Source: Candidatus Magnetobacterium casense
GTDB lineage: Bacteria; Nitrospirota; Thermodesulfovibrionia; Thermodesulfovibrionales; Magnetobacteriaceae
DNA: 64,000 bases
NCBI RefSeq assembly: GCF_000714715.1
Contig: NZ_JMFO01000002.1
Span: forward strand, 9,496 to 73,495
Reading direction: 5' to 3'
The notes beneath the pieces are model-generated. The model worked only from the letters and a program-made list of their open reading frames with translations, did no database searches and was not told the origin of the DNA. The number at the start of each line of letters is the position of its first letter. Positions within the stretch are counted from its first letter, which is position 1. The position numbers and the translations under genes are program-made. Positions 6,955 through 14,982 of the stretch are shown here, piece by piece.

Positions 6955-9315
6955 ATGAATAAAGTAGTAATACACGGTACGAAGGATTCACAGCGGGTCT
7001 CATCGAGGGTGCTTGAGACTCGGATACAGGAAGCGGTCAGGGCCGGGGCGCGCGACATCGAGGTCATAGCGGACGGCCAACACGCCATCGGAGGGCGCAT
7101 ATGGCCCCGGGGCGAGACCGTCAGGTTCAGGGTCGAGGGACAGGCCGGGCAGAGGCTCGGCAGCATGGGGATGTTCGGCACGGAGATATTCGTTGCAGGA
7201 AACGCCTCCGACGACGTTGGATGGCTCAACTGCGGGGCAAACATAACCGTCCTGGGCGATGTCACAAACGGCGCTCACAATGCCGCCGCTCAAGGACGAC
7301 TCTACGTTCAGGGCAGCGGGGGGGCACGGTGCGACACCATGACAAAGCACAACCCCAAGTTTGATCCGCCGGAGTCCTGGTACTTCAGGGACGTGGGTGA
7401 TACCTTTGCCGAGTTCAAGGCCGGAGGGATTGCCGTGGTGTGTGGGGTCAATCCACGCAACCCAAAGAACATACTCGGCTATCGACCATGCGTTGGAATG
7501 GTTGGTGGTGTGGTCTATTTCCGTGGCCCCATTGCGGGCTACAGCGAGTCGGACGTCAGACTCCTCGAACTTACCGACCAGGACTGGCAGTGGCTGACGG
7601 AGCGCATGAGACCATACCTGGAGGCAATCGACAGAGTCAACTACCTCGACGAACTCACCGCCTCAAAGGGCGATTGGAGAAAACTCCTGCCATATACCGC
7701 CGCTGAACGCTCAAAAAAACGACCGTTTAAGATGACCATCGCCGACTTCCGCAAGGACGTCTGGGACAAGGGCGTGGGACAGGGTGGCATATTCGCCCCA
7801 CATCTTAGTCATCCGCTGACCGTCCTGCCCTACGTGACAAGCGGCGCAGACAGGCGCAACAAACCACTGTGGAACAACAAAAAGTATGCCCCGCCGTGCC
7901 AGGCGTACTGCCCAAGCGGGATACCGACACAGAAACGCACGGCGTTGATCAGGGCAGATAAGTTGCACGAGGCCCTGGAGCTGATTCTTCAGTACTCGCC
8001 GTTGCCCGCAACGGTCTGTGGCGAAATCTGTCCCAACCCCTGCATGGATGCCTGCACGAGAAAACACCTCGACAGACCTCTGAACATCAAGGGACTTGGC
8101 AGGGTCAGCTTTGACGTCAAGGCTCCGGTTGCCGCACCAAAGACCGGCAAACGTGTGGTGGTAATCGGCGGCGGTCCCGGCGGCCTTTCGGCGGCCTGGC
8201 AGTTGGCACTCAAGGGACACGACGTAGACCTATACGAGGCCGAAGACAAACTCGGTGGCAAGGTCGAGCTGTGCATCCCCAGGGAGAGACTCCCGCATGA
8301 AATCCTCACACACGAGCTGGAACGGTTTAAGTCTGTCGGGATCAACGTGACCCTGAACTCCAGGGTGGATGCCGGTAAGTTTAAAGAGATACATGACACA
8401 CACGATATAGTAGTTGTGGCCTGTGGGGCACACAGACCGCGCAAGTTAAACATGCCCGGAGTGGAAGACACCATAAACGCCTACGATTTCCTCAAGGCGA
8501 TAAACATGAACTCACCAGAGCCAACATGTCGTCCCGACCTCAAGGGCAAGAGCGTGGTGGTCATCGGTGCCGGCAACGTGGGAATGGACGTAGCCGCCTC
8601 TGCCTATGCCTGTGGCGCTAAAGAGGTCACGGCCATTGACGTCCAGAGGCCTGCGGCATTTGGCAAGGAACTGGAGATCGCCGTGGCACTGGGGACAAAG
8701 GTCGTGTGGCCCAAGTTCACTCAGAGGTACGCAAAGGACGAAGGAAAGCTCTACGTTAGTGATAAAGAGGGCAATGAATCATCCATCGATGCCGACGTGG
8801 TTATTGTCAGCGTTGGAGACACGCCCGTAACCGATTTCCTGCCTCCGGGCGTACAGGTGGACAAAAACGGCTGGATACAGTCCGATGAGGCAGGCTTTAC
8901 AAGCGACTCAAAGGTCTACGCCATCGGTGATGCCACACGCCTGGGACTGGTCACCCACGCCATCGGGCATGGCATCAAGGCCGCAGATGCAATAAACACC
9001 CTCCTGGCCGGACGCTCCTACTACAGACCACAGTCGAAGTTGCCCATCCCCTATGCCAGGATCAAGGAAGCCTACTACGAGCAGTGCAAGGATGATACCT
9101 TTACCTTTAAGGGTGAATCAAACCGGTGCATGTCCTGTGCCGTGTGCAGGGACTGTCACATGTGTGAGGCCGTATGCTATCAGGGTGCCATTAGCCGTAG
9201 GGAACCCGACAGCGGTGGCTACGAGTACGTGGTGGATGACAAGAGCTGTATCGGATGCGGTTTCTGTGCCGGTGTGTGTCCGTGCGGTATCTGGGAAATG
9301 GTTGAGAATATGTAG
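6955..9315 (+). CDS. GltB/GltD-like FeS flavoprotein oxidoreductase
   Basis: A 786-residue fusion. Residues 1-250 are a right-handed beta-helix like the C-terminal GXGXG domain of glutamate synthase large subunit (GGRIWPRGETVRF, GMFGTEIFVAGNAS, GAHNAAAQGRLYVQGSGG). Next come an FeS domain (CQAYCPSGIPTQ, CGEICPNPCMDAC), an FAD site (VVIGGGPGGLSAAW), an NAD(P)H site (VVVIGAGNVGMDVA) and a C-terminal double 4Fe-4S ferredoxin (CMSCAVCRDCHMCEAVC, CIGCGFCAGVCPCGIW). It should move electrons between NAD(P)H and ferredoxin-like partners. The absence of a glutaminase domain means it is not a complete glutamate synthase by itself; a partner subunit would be encoded elsewhere. Confidence 0.85.
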   Translation: MNKVVIHGTKDSQRVSSRVLETRIQEAVRAGARDIEVIADGQHAIGGRIWPRGETVRFRVEGQAGQRLGSMGMFGTEIFVAGNASDDVGWLNCGANITVLGDVTNGAHNAAAQGRLYVQGSGGARCDTMTKHNPKFDPPESWYFRDVGDTFAEFKAGGIAVVCGVNPRNPKNILGYRPCVGMVGGVVYFRGPIAGYSESDVRLLELTDQDWQWLTERMRPYLEAIDRVNYLDELTASKGDWRKLLPYTAAERSKKRPFKMTIADFRKDVWDKGVGQGGIFAPHLSHPLTVLPYVTSGADRRNKPLWNNKKYAPPCQAYCPSGIPTQKRTALIRADKLHEALELILQYSPLPATVCGEICPNPCMDACTRKHLDRPLNIKGLGRVSFDVKAPVAAPKTGKRVVVIGGGPGGLSAAWQLALKGHDVDLYEAEDKLGGKVELCIPRERLPHEILTHELERFKSVGINVTLNSRVDAGKFKEIHDTHDIVVVACGAHRPRKLNMPGVEDTINAYDFLKAINMNSPEPTCRPDLKGKSVVVIGAGNVGMDVAASAYACGAKEVTAIDVQRPAAFGKELEIAVALGTKVVWPKFTQRYAKDEGKLYVSDKEGNESSIDADVVIVSVGDTPVTDFLPPGVQVDKNGWIQSDEAGFTSDSKVYAIGDATRLGLVTHAIGHGIKAADAINTLLAGRSYYRPQSKLPIPYARIKEAYYEQCKDDTFTFKGESNRCMSCAVCRDCHMCEAVCYQGAISRREPDSGGYEYVVDDKSCIGCGFCAGVCPCGIWEMVENM

Positions 9316-9339
9316 ATACAGGCTGAATTATAAGAAAAG

Positions 9340-9475
9340 AAAGAAAGGGGTGGTTTGTGGCAGGGGTGCCCCACCCCCTCCGCCCCCCTTCAGAACCCCC
9401 CGCAAGGGGAGGGGCGAGGCGCCCCGGCCACGAAGAAGTCCCCTTGACCCCATAAAAATGCCGTGTGTTTTGTAG
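9340..9475 (-). repeat. GC-rich intergenic repeat family, copy 1
   Basis: One of about a dozen copies of an intergenic element. Read in the complementary direction it runs from GGGGTCAAGGGGACTTCTT through a GC-rich hairpin (CGCCTCGCCCCTCCCCTTGC) to a run ending in CCCCTTTCTTTC. Its outer tail (AAAAATGCCGTGTGTTTTG) is shared with the copy before batD. No coding capacity. Confidence 0.75.
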
Positions 9476-9517
9476 TTAATCAAATCGAAATCTACGATAT
9501 ATCATTTCCACTATTGA

Positions 9518-9835
9518 CTATGCATGGTTTGTAATATCTTTCTTTTTTTCTTCCCTGGCTTGTTTAATTTGTTCGTTGACGATCGCCATAACTTGCTCTT
9601 CTGATAGATTGGCATAAGGGTTCTCAGAGATTTCATCATAAATCTCGTGGAGTTTTTCAACGACCTGTTTCCTCCTGATTGCTATCTCCACAGGACGAAC
9701 TATGACCCCTTCTTCGTTTTCAACTACCTCAAGAAAATCACCTTCCTGTATATTGAAACGCTTACGAAACTCAGTCGGCAAGGTAATCTGAAAGTTTCTG
9801 TTAACCTTACTTAATGTTGCGTTTTCCTTATTCAT
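9518..9835 (-). CDS. AbrB/MazE-type DNA-binding protein, orphan antitoxin
   Basis: The N-terminal 50 residues form a swapped-hairpin AbrB/SpoVT domain (LSKVNRNFQITLPTEFRKRF, then EGDFLEVVENEEGVIVRPVE). The C-terminus is helical and charged, as in antitoxins that wrap a toxin. The start at 9835 gives the best spacing to AGGAAA; an ATG at 9841 overlaps that site. Antitoxins of this type normally precede a PIN or MazF toxin, but the region downstream (9340-9517) holds only a repeat. Either the toxin was lost, perhaps with the repeat insertion, or this is a stand-alone regulator. Confidence 0.75.
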   Translation of the reverse strand: MNKENATLSKVNRNFQITLPTEFRKRFNIQEGDFLEVVENEEGVIVRPVEIAIRRKQVVEKLHEIYDEISENPYANLSEEQVMAIVNEQIKQAREEKKKDITNHA

Positions 9836-10007
9836 AGTCATTTTCCTACAGTTATCGTATACATGATTATTATTGTACATAAGTTGAGCTTTGAAAGGCA
9901 AGGGTACTGTTATTTATGAACCAACTTTACTTGAAAATACACTAAATTATAGTGTTCAATATAAATTGTGAAGGGTAAGGATTTGATAAAGCAGCTCGTA
10001 AAGGCAC

Positions 10008-10026
10008 CTCCTGCAGGCTGCAGGAG
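10008..10026. promoter_or_regulatory. Perfect 19-bp palindrome beside the wzm promoter
   Basis: CTCCTGCAGGCTGCAGGAG has 9-bp arms around one base and ends five bases before the -35 box at 10032. It could be an operator or, in RNA, a hairpin of an upstream transcript. Confidence 0.5.
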
Positions 10027-10031
10027 TCTCC

Positions 10032-10061
10032 TTGACAACAGACGGGGAATAGGTTTATATT
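10032..10061 (+). promoter_or_regulatory. Promoter giving a near-leaderless wzm transcript
   Basis: TTGACA at 10032 and TATATT at 10056 are separated by 18 bp. The ATG at 10071 is ten bases after the -10 box, so the mRNA would start at or just before the start codon, and no ribosome-binding site is present. Confidence 0.5.
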
Positions 10062-10070
10062 CTATACAAA

Positions 10071-10886
10071 ATGATTGGCTGGATAAACCGCTTTGCGGAT
10101 AAACTCGTAACAAACAGACACATGATAAAATGTCTGGTGGTGCGTGAGCTGAAAAGTCGCTATGCCGATTCGCTCATCGGCTCTTCCTGGGCCATCCTGC
10201 ATCCCGTTGCAACGGTGGCTACGTACACGTTTGTCTTTTCATACGTGTTGAAGGCCAAACTGGGGCAAGGTGCAGGAACCGGCAATTTTTTATTGTGGCT
10301 GCTCAGTGGCATCCTGCCGTGGTTCTTCTTTTCTGAGACCATACAGCGCTCCCTGCACATACTGATCGAAAACAAAACGCTTATCACAAAGAGCGTCTTT
10401 CCGGCGGAGCTTTTATTGTTGAGCAACCTGCTGGCCAACCTGGTAAAACACGGGATCATGTTTATCGTAGTAATGTTGCTGATACTGGTAACAGACAGGA
10501 GACTGCCGTACATGCTCTGGTATCTGCCTGTGTATGTGGTGCTTTTGAGTCTCTTTACCGTCGGACTGGGGTGGTGTCTCTCTGCGGCCTACGTCTATGT
10601 CAGAGACGTCGGACAGGTGCTCAACGTGGTAATTGGTCTGTGGTTTTTCTACACCCCCATTGTGTATGAGCCGTCCAATATTCCCGTGGGATTGCAGCCG
10701 CTTCTGAGGATAAACCCCCTGTATCACATCGCAGAGGGATACCGGGTTTCCATGCTGGGGGTGCAGATACCGCCGGAGGGATTTTATGGCGGATTACTAT
10801 ACCTGGGGGTGTTGAGCGTTGTCATCTGTATCGTTGGAGGCATCGTGTTTAAGTACCTCAAGCGGGACTTTGCGGAGATGCTGTGA
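10071..10886 (+). CDS. wzm: ABC-2 polysaccharide export permease
   Basis: A 271-residue permease with six predicted membrane segments (for example IGSSWAILHPVATVATYTFV and FLLWLLSGILPWFFF). It has the ABC2-membrane family opening VVRELKSRYADSLIGSSW typical of O-antigen and teichoic acid exporters. It forms the channel through which a lipid-linked polysaccharide crosses the inner membrane. The stop overlaps the GTG start of the ATPase gene (GTGA), and a pyruvyl-transferase-like gene follows, consistent with a surface polysaccharide role. The ATG lacks a ribosome-binding site and lies just downstream of a promoter, suggesting leaderless translation. Confidence 0.85.
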   Translation: MIGWINRFADKLVTNRHMIKCLVVRELKSRYADSLIGSSWAILHPVATVATYTFVFSYVLKAKLGQGAGTGNFLLWLLSGILPWFFFSETIQRSLHILIENKTLITKSVFPAELLLLSNLLANLVKHGIMFIVVMLLILVTDRRLPYMLWYLPVYVVLLSLFTVGLGWCLSAAYVYVRDVGQVLNVVIGLWFFYTPIVYEPSNIPVGLQPLLRINPLYHIAEGYRVSMLGVQIPPEGFYGGLLYLGVLSVVICIVGGIVFKYLKRDFAEML

Positions 10887-12292
10887 ACGCCGATACCCTC
10901 GTGCAAAACCAAAAGGCGATCTCTGTCATAGGTCTGAGCAAAAAGTACAGGATATACGCAAATGCCCGCGACAGGCTAAAAGAGCTGTTAAGTCTCAACA
11001 AACGCATCTGTCACCGGGAGTTCTGGGCGCTGAATAACGTAACATTTGACGTAAACCGCGCCGAGGCAGTGGGCATCCTGGGCAGCAACGGCTGTGGCAA
11101 GAGCACGCTGTTGCAGATCATCTGCGGCATACTGAGTATGACCTCCGGAGTGGTGATCAAACATGGCCGAATTTCGGCACTTCTGGAGCTGGGGGCCGCC
11201 TTTAATCCGGAATTCACTGGCAGATCAAACGTCTACGTAAACGGCGCCCTGATGGGTTACTCCAGGCAGGAGATGGACGCCCTGTTGCCCTCTATTGTGG
11301 AGTTTGCCGACATCGGGCAGTTCATAGACCAGCCAATGAAGATATACTCTACGGGGATGTACGTGCGCCTTGCCTTTGCCTGTGCGGTGGTTACGAGGCC
11401 GGACATCCTGGTCGTTGACGAGGCCCTGAGTGTGGGTGACATCTTCTTCCAGCAGAAGTGCTTCAGGGCCATACGTCGGATAATAGACGAGGGCACAACG
11501 TGCCTGTTTGTCTCCCACGACATGGAGGCGGTACGATTTCTGTGCGACAGGGCCGTGATATTAAAAAGCGGAGAGGTTGACTTCATTGGTCCGGCAGTAG
11601 AGGCCATCAATAAATATGCCGCATCTCTCAACGTAAAGAAGACGCATGTCAGCACTGCCCTTGTTACGCCGCCGGAGTCGGAGGCATCCTCCCGTATCGG
11701 GGCATTGATGACGCCCGAAGATATCTTGGCACATAACGTTCTTGACGATATATCCGTCGTTGATAATGGTGGCAGGGTTGTCAGACACGGAGCCGGCGGG
11801 ATGTTGTTTCTTGCCCTGCGTGTGACCAATGAGGCCGGCCTGGATACGCTGGCCGTCGAGCTGATGCGGTATCTGGATTTTCACGTCCTGGTCAGGGCAA
11901 ACGAGGCGATAGTTGACCCCAATGTGGCGGTTACGTTGTTTGACCGGCTTGGCAATTTCGTCTTTGCCGGCGGTGCCAGACAGGTTGGACACAGGTTGCC
12001 GGACATGTCTGCCGGTGATAGCCTGGTAGTGCGTCTGAGGCTGACCTTTACCGTAAAGCCGGGGTACTACACCTTTGGTATCGGGGCGTCAGAGCCATCG
12101 GAGTCGGGCGTCTGCCACCATGACAGGTTAGATGGTCTGGGTCCCGTCATCGTGACATTTGACGAAACCAATGAGTTGCCATTTCACGGCATGACAATGA
12201 TGCCCCTTGAGGTGGGACATCGTGGGCAACGTCACTTTCAACATGGCAGTGCACCGATGCCTGAGATGAACCCAACGGTGTTGAGCCTGTGA
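10883..12292 (+). CDS. wzt: Polysaccharide export ATPase with C-terminal glycan-binding domain
   Basis: A 469-residue ABC ATPase starting at GTG. Motifs are Walker A GSNGCGKST, signature YSTGMYVRLAFA, Walker B ILVVDEALSVGD and the H-loop SHD. After residue 260 comes a beta-rich extension of about 200 residues like the Wzt C-terminal domain, which in O-antigen exporters recognises the capped end of the glycan before export. This implies that the exported polymer carries a terminal modification. It partners the upstream permease; both neighbouring joints are GTGA overlaps, so the three genes form one coupled operon. Confidence 0.85.
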   Translation: MNADTLVQNQKAISVIGLSKKYRIYANARDRLKELLSLNKRICHREFWALNNVTFDVNRAEAVGILGSNGCGKSTLLQIICGILSMTSGVVIKHGRISALLELGAAFNPEFTGRSNVYVNGALMGYSRQEMDALLPSIVEFADIGQFIDQPMKIYSTGMYVRLAFACAVVTRPDILVVDEALSVGDIFFQQKCFRAIRRIIDEGTTCLFVSHDMEAVRFLCDRAVILKSGEVDFIGPAVEAINKYAASLNVKKTHVSTALVTPPESEASSRIGALMTPEDILAHNVLDDISVVDNGGRVVRHGAGGMLFLALRVTNEAGLDTLAVELMRYLDFHVLVRANEAIVDPNVAVTLFDRLGNFVFAGGARQVGHRLPDMSAGDSLVVRLRLTFTVKPGYYTFGIGASEPSESGVCHHDRLDGLGPVIVTFDETNELPFHGMTMMPLEVGHRGQRHFQHGSAPMPEMNPTVLSL

Positions 12293-13395
12293 GGATACAC
12301 GTAGCATTTTCAGGGCTTGGCGCCGGAAACATCGGCGACGAGGCAATGATGCAGGGGTTTCTGTCCATACATCCGCTGCCGGAGGGAACCACCATAGAGG
12401 TCTGGGACAAGGATGAGCCGGCGCTCAGACAGTTCCCTGCCGGGTTAAGGTTTGTCAACTACAGGGATGAGGCAACGTGCAACAAGCTATATAAATCGGC
12501 CGATGTCGTACTTATAATTGGGGCCACGATAGTCAGCGAAATGCAGGGAACGGACTGGCCGCTGAGGATATTGGGGCAAAAGTACAAACGCTGCCACACA
12601 TTGTCAGTGCCCTGTCATGCCGTGGCAGTGGGGGCAGACCTCATAAAATCTCACGAGGGCAGGGAGCTCTTCACTGATGGCTATTTGAATATAGCATCAT
12701 GGACGCTACGCAGTACACGGAGCAGGGACAATATAGCAGGGCTTGGTGTTGCAAGGGAGTGTACCTTGGTGGCAGCCGACCTGGCCTGGTTGACCCCGCT
12801 TGAGGGTGTTGACAGGGATTGGGCGCAACGCTGCTGGCAGCGGATGGGGTGGACAATGGGCACTCCATTGGTTGGCGTTAACATGGTCAACGAGCGTTGG
12901 CATGACAACGACGTCATAAAGACACAGTTTGCACAGGCACTGGACAACCTGGCACAGGCAGACGCAATACAGACGGCGTTTCTGTGCAACGAGGTCCGTG
13001 ATGAACAGGCTTATGATAAAGCGGCAGCCCTTTCGGTTGCATCCCGCATGAAGTCAAGGCCAATTTTGGTGCCCAATACATACTTTACGCCTCAGCAAAT
13101 GATAGCCCTACTGTCCTTTTGTGATGTAACAGTTTCGTGGCGGTATCATTTCACGCTATTGAGCTTCCTGGCCGGTGCTTACCCGTTGTCTGTCATCAGG
13201 GGGGAGAAGCTGCAGGAGTTGTCTGACGATATCGGTACAATAAGCCTCGGTATACCGGAGTCTGTTACAGCGGAGGTACTTGCAGGCAACATACGTCAAT
13301 CGCTATGCCGCAACGAGGCATCAATGACCAAACAGGCTGCTGTAATTGACATAATGCGTCAACGCAGTAAACTCAATGACCATTTTATTAAATAA
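12289..13395 (+). CDS. Polysaccharide pyruvyl transferase family protein
   Basis: A 368-residue protein with the family opening VAFSGLGAGNIGDEAMMQGF, then LYKSADVVLIIGATIVSEM and a C-terminal half with VSWRYHFTLLSFLAGAYP, where such enzymes hold a conserved Arg/His. Members (CsaB, WcaK types) add a pyruvate ketal to sugars from phosphoenolpyruvate. The GTG start overlaps the wzt stop. If active, it could supply the terminal mark read by the Wzt C-terminal domain; that link is an inference. Confidence 0.75.
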   Translation: MRIHVAFSGLGAGNIGDEAMMQGFLSIHPLPEGTTIEVWDKDEPALRQFPAGLRFVNYRDEATCNKLYKSADVVLIIGATIVSEMQGTDWPLRILGQKYKRCHTLSVPCHAVAVGADLIKSHEGRELFTDGYLNIASWTLRSTRSRDNIAGLGVARECTLVAADLAWLTPLEGVDRDWAQRCWQRMGWTMGTPLVGVNMVNERWHDNDVIKTQFAQALDNLAQADAIQTAFLCNEVRDEQAYDKAAALSVASRMKSRPILVPNTYFTPQQMIALLSFCDVTVSWRYHFTLLSFLAGAYPLSVIRGEKLQELSDDIGTISLGIPESVTAEVLAGNIRQSLCRNEASMTKQAAVIDIMRQRSKLNDHFIK

Positions 13396-13422
13396 AACGT
13401 AATAGATAAGCTATTAAAAAAA

Positions 13423-13556
13423 GCATGGTAAAATGGGGTCAAGGGGACTTCTTCGTGCCCGGGGTGGCTCACCCCTCCCCTTGCGGGGGGTTCTGAAGGG
13501 GCCAGGAGCGTCCTGGAGCGAAAAAGAAGCGGAGCCGCCCCTTTCTTTCTTTTTGA
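13423..13556 (+). repeat. GC-rich intergenic repeat family, copy 2
   Basis: Begins AAAGCATGGTAAAATGGGGT, continues with CAAGGGGACTTCTTCGTG, a GC-rich hairpin region and GCGGAGCCGCCCCTTTCTTT. A hairpin followed by T-rich sequence could end transcription of the export operon. Confidence 0.75.
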
Positions 13557-13722
13557 ATCGTGCTATACATTATCATCACAGGATTTTTTACAGCAAGAAA
13601 AAATTTATGCGCCCATTGTTTTTTTTGCTATTGACTTTTCTGAAACACTTGTTTTAGGATAAGGCCATGATAAGTTTAAAGGACATTAGCAAAGCAAATT
13701 TTTTAATGTGCCATAGGTATAA

Positions 13723-13765
13723 AACGGCGCCTGATATGCCGGGATATCCCAATTTTGGCGCCGTT
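13723..13765. other. Stem-loop in the 592-bp gap before the surface-protein genes
   Basis: AACGGCGCC (13723-13731) pairs with GGCGCCGTT (13757-13765) around a smaller palindrome GGGATATCCC. The rest of 13557-13987 is AT-rich with no gene-like frame; a purine-rich GGAGG (13976) serves the next gene. Confidence 0.55.
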
Positions 13766-13769
13766 CTTG

Positions 13770-13793
13770 CTCTCTCTCTCTCTCTCTCTCTCT
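13770..13793. repeat. (CT)12 dinucleotide microsatellite
   Basis: Twelve uninterrupted CT units, immediately after the stem-loop and about 195 bp ahead of a secreted-protein gene. Such tracts can change length by slippage. Confidence 0.85.
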
Positions 13794-13987
13794 AACGCAC
13801 CTTCAGCAACCTTAAGACTTAATACCCCAGCTTTTTTTCTTTTTCCCGATATTTTTGCGTCCGGTTGGATAACCGTGTATCAACGTCATTGTTTTATCTT
13901 GTTTGGCCTTTTTCATCAACTAGAGTAACGATCAAAGGGCGCTCACGCATTTTGCGTGTAAAATCAAAGCAGTTCGGAGGTACTTAG

Positions 13988-14956
13988 ATGAGGTTTAAGA
14001 GCAAGGGTTTAAAGAATGTAGTTGGGGCAAACGTGGTAATCATTGCGCTGCTGTTTCTGACGTTGTCGGCATACGCGGGTTCGGTGCCAAACGTCTTCAC
14101 GTCGGGGACGGTCGCCAAGTCCAGTGAGGTCAATGCAAACTTCACCTACCTGGGGGATCGGTGCTGGGATAAGTCGGGGAGTAATTTGTATTATGGCGGT
14201 GGAAATGTAGGCATTGGGACAAGTAGTCCTTTCACTTTGCTTCATGTAGTAGGTGGTAGAATGGTTCTTGAACCTAAGATACATTACTCTCCAAACTATA
14301 ACTATGTTGATGGGTTAACCATAAACGCAGGTTTTACTGACGGAAGAGCAGGTATTGCAATGCATACACCTGGATCAGGCTTGTTATATTTAGGATACTC
14401 AAATGACACATTAGATGGCAAGGATATGGCGATTATAGGTACTGATGACCCATTAAACAGTATTGGATTTTTTACAGATTTAGGGTCAACTGTCGGTGCT
14501 GATAATCTAAATATTTCCTCAAAAAATCCTGTAATGGTTATCAAAGGCACAGGTCAAATCGGCATCGGCACACAAACCCCCACCTACCCCCTGCATATGG
14601 CCTCTGGTGCCTACGTAACCACCGGCGGAGTATGGACGAACGCGTCAAGCCGCGAGTACAAGAAGGACATCCAGAGCCTCACATCCGAGGACGCAATGCT
14701 GGCGTTTAACAAACTCGAGCCGGTCTCCTTCAAATACAAGACCAACGACGAACAACACATCGGCTTCATCGCCGAGGACGTCCCCGATCTCGTGGCCTCA
14801 AAGGATCGCAAGGGTCTGAGCACAATGGACGTGGTAGCGCTCCTGACCAAGGTCGTCCAGGAACAGCAGAAGACCATCGCAGAACTCCAAGAGCAGCAGA
14901 AGACCATAGTGGAACTCAAGGAAGAGGTCAGGGCACTTAAAGAAAGAACCCATTAG
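13988..14956 (+). CDS. Secreted protein with C-terminal peptidase S74 chaperone domain
   Basis: A 322-residue protein with an N-terminal signal segment (VVIIALLFLTLSAYAG). Short beta repeats of the phage tail-fibre type follow (GGGNVGIGTSSP, GTGQIGIGTQTP). A C-terminal intramolecular chaperone/auto-peptidase domain (SSREYKKDIQSL with the Ser/Lys pair, HIGFIAEDVP) and a coiled coil (QEQQKTIAELQ) end the chain. S74 domains trimerise fibres and then cut themselves off. The middle (about 14200-14560) is clearly more AT-rich than both ends and uses different codons, as though a cassette had been exchanged. It lies 26 bp ahead of another secreted protein. Confidence 0.8.
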   Translation: MRFKSKGLKNVVGANVVIIALLFLTLSAYAGSVPNVFTSGTVAKSSEVNANFTYLGDRCWDKSGSNLYYGGGNVGIGTSSPFTLLHVVGGRMVLEPKIHYSPNYNYVDGLTINAGFTDGRAGIAMHTPGSGLLYLGYSNDTLDGKDMAIIGTDDPLNSIGFFTDLGSTVGADNLNISSKNPVMVIKGTGQIGIGTQTPTYPLHMASGAYVTTGGVWTNASSREYKKDIQSLTSEDAMLAFNKLEPVSFKYKTNDEQHIGFIAEDVPDLVASKDRKGLSTMDVVALLTKVVQEQQKTIAELQEQQKTIVELKEEVRALKERTH

Positions 14957-14982
14957 CAACAGCTCTTACAGGAGACGACAGA

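Noticed and set aside
7711-8220. Antisense open frame in the FeS flavoprotein gene
   Set aside because: High GC at third positions of the real gene keeps the opposite strand open; no start signal or protein-like pattern.
9910-10113. Short minus-strand frame across the wzm promoter
   Set aside because: No ribosome site, unlikely composition, and it covers the promoter and start of wzm.
13770-13793. CRISPR-like array at the CT tract
   Set aside because: A simple dinucleotide repeat without spacers.
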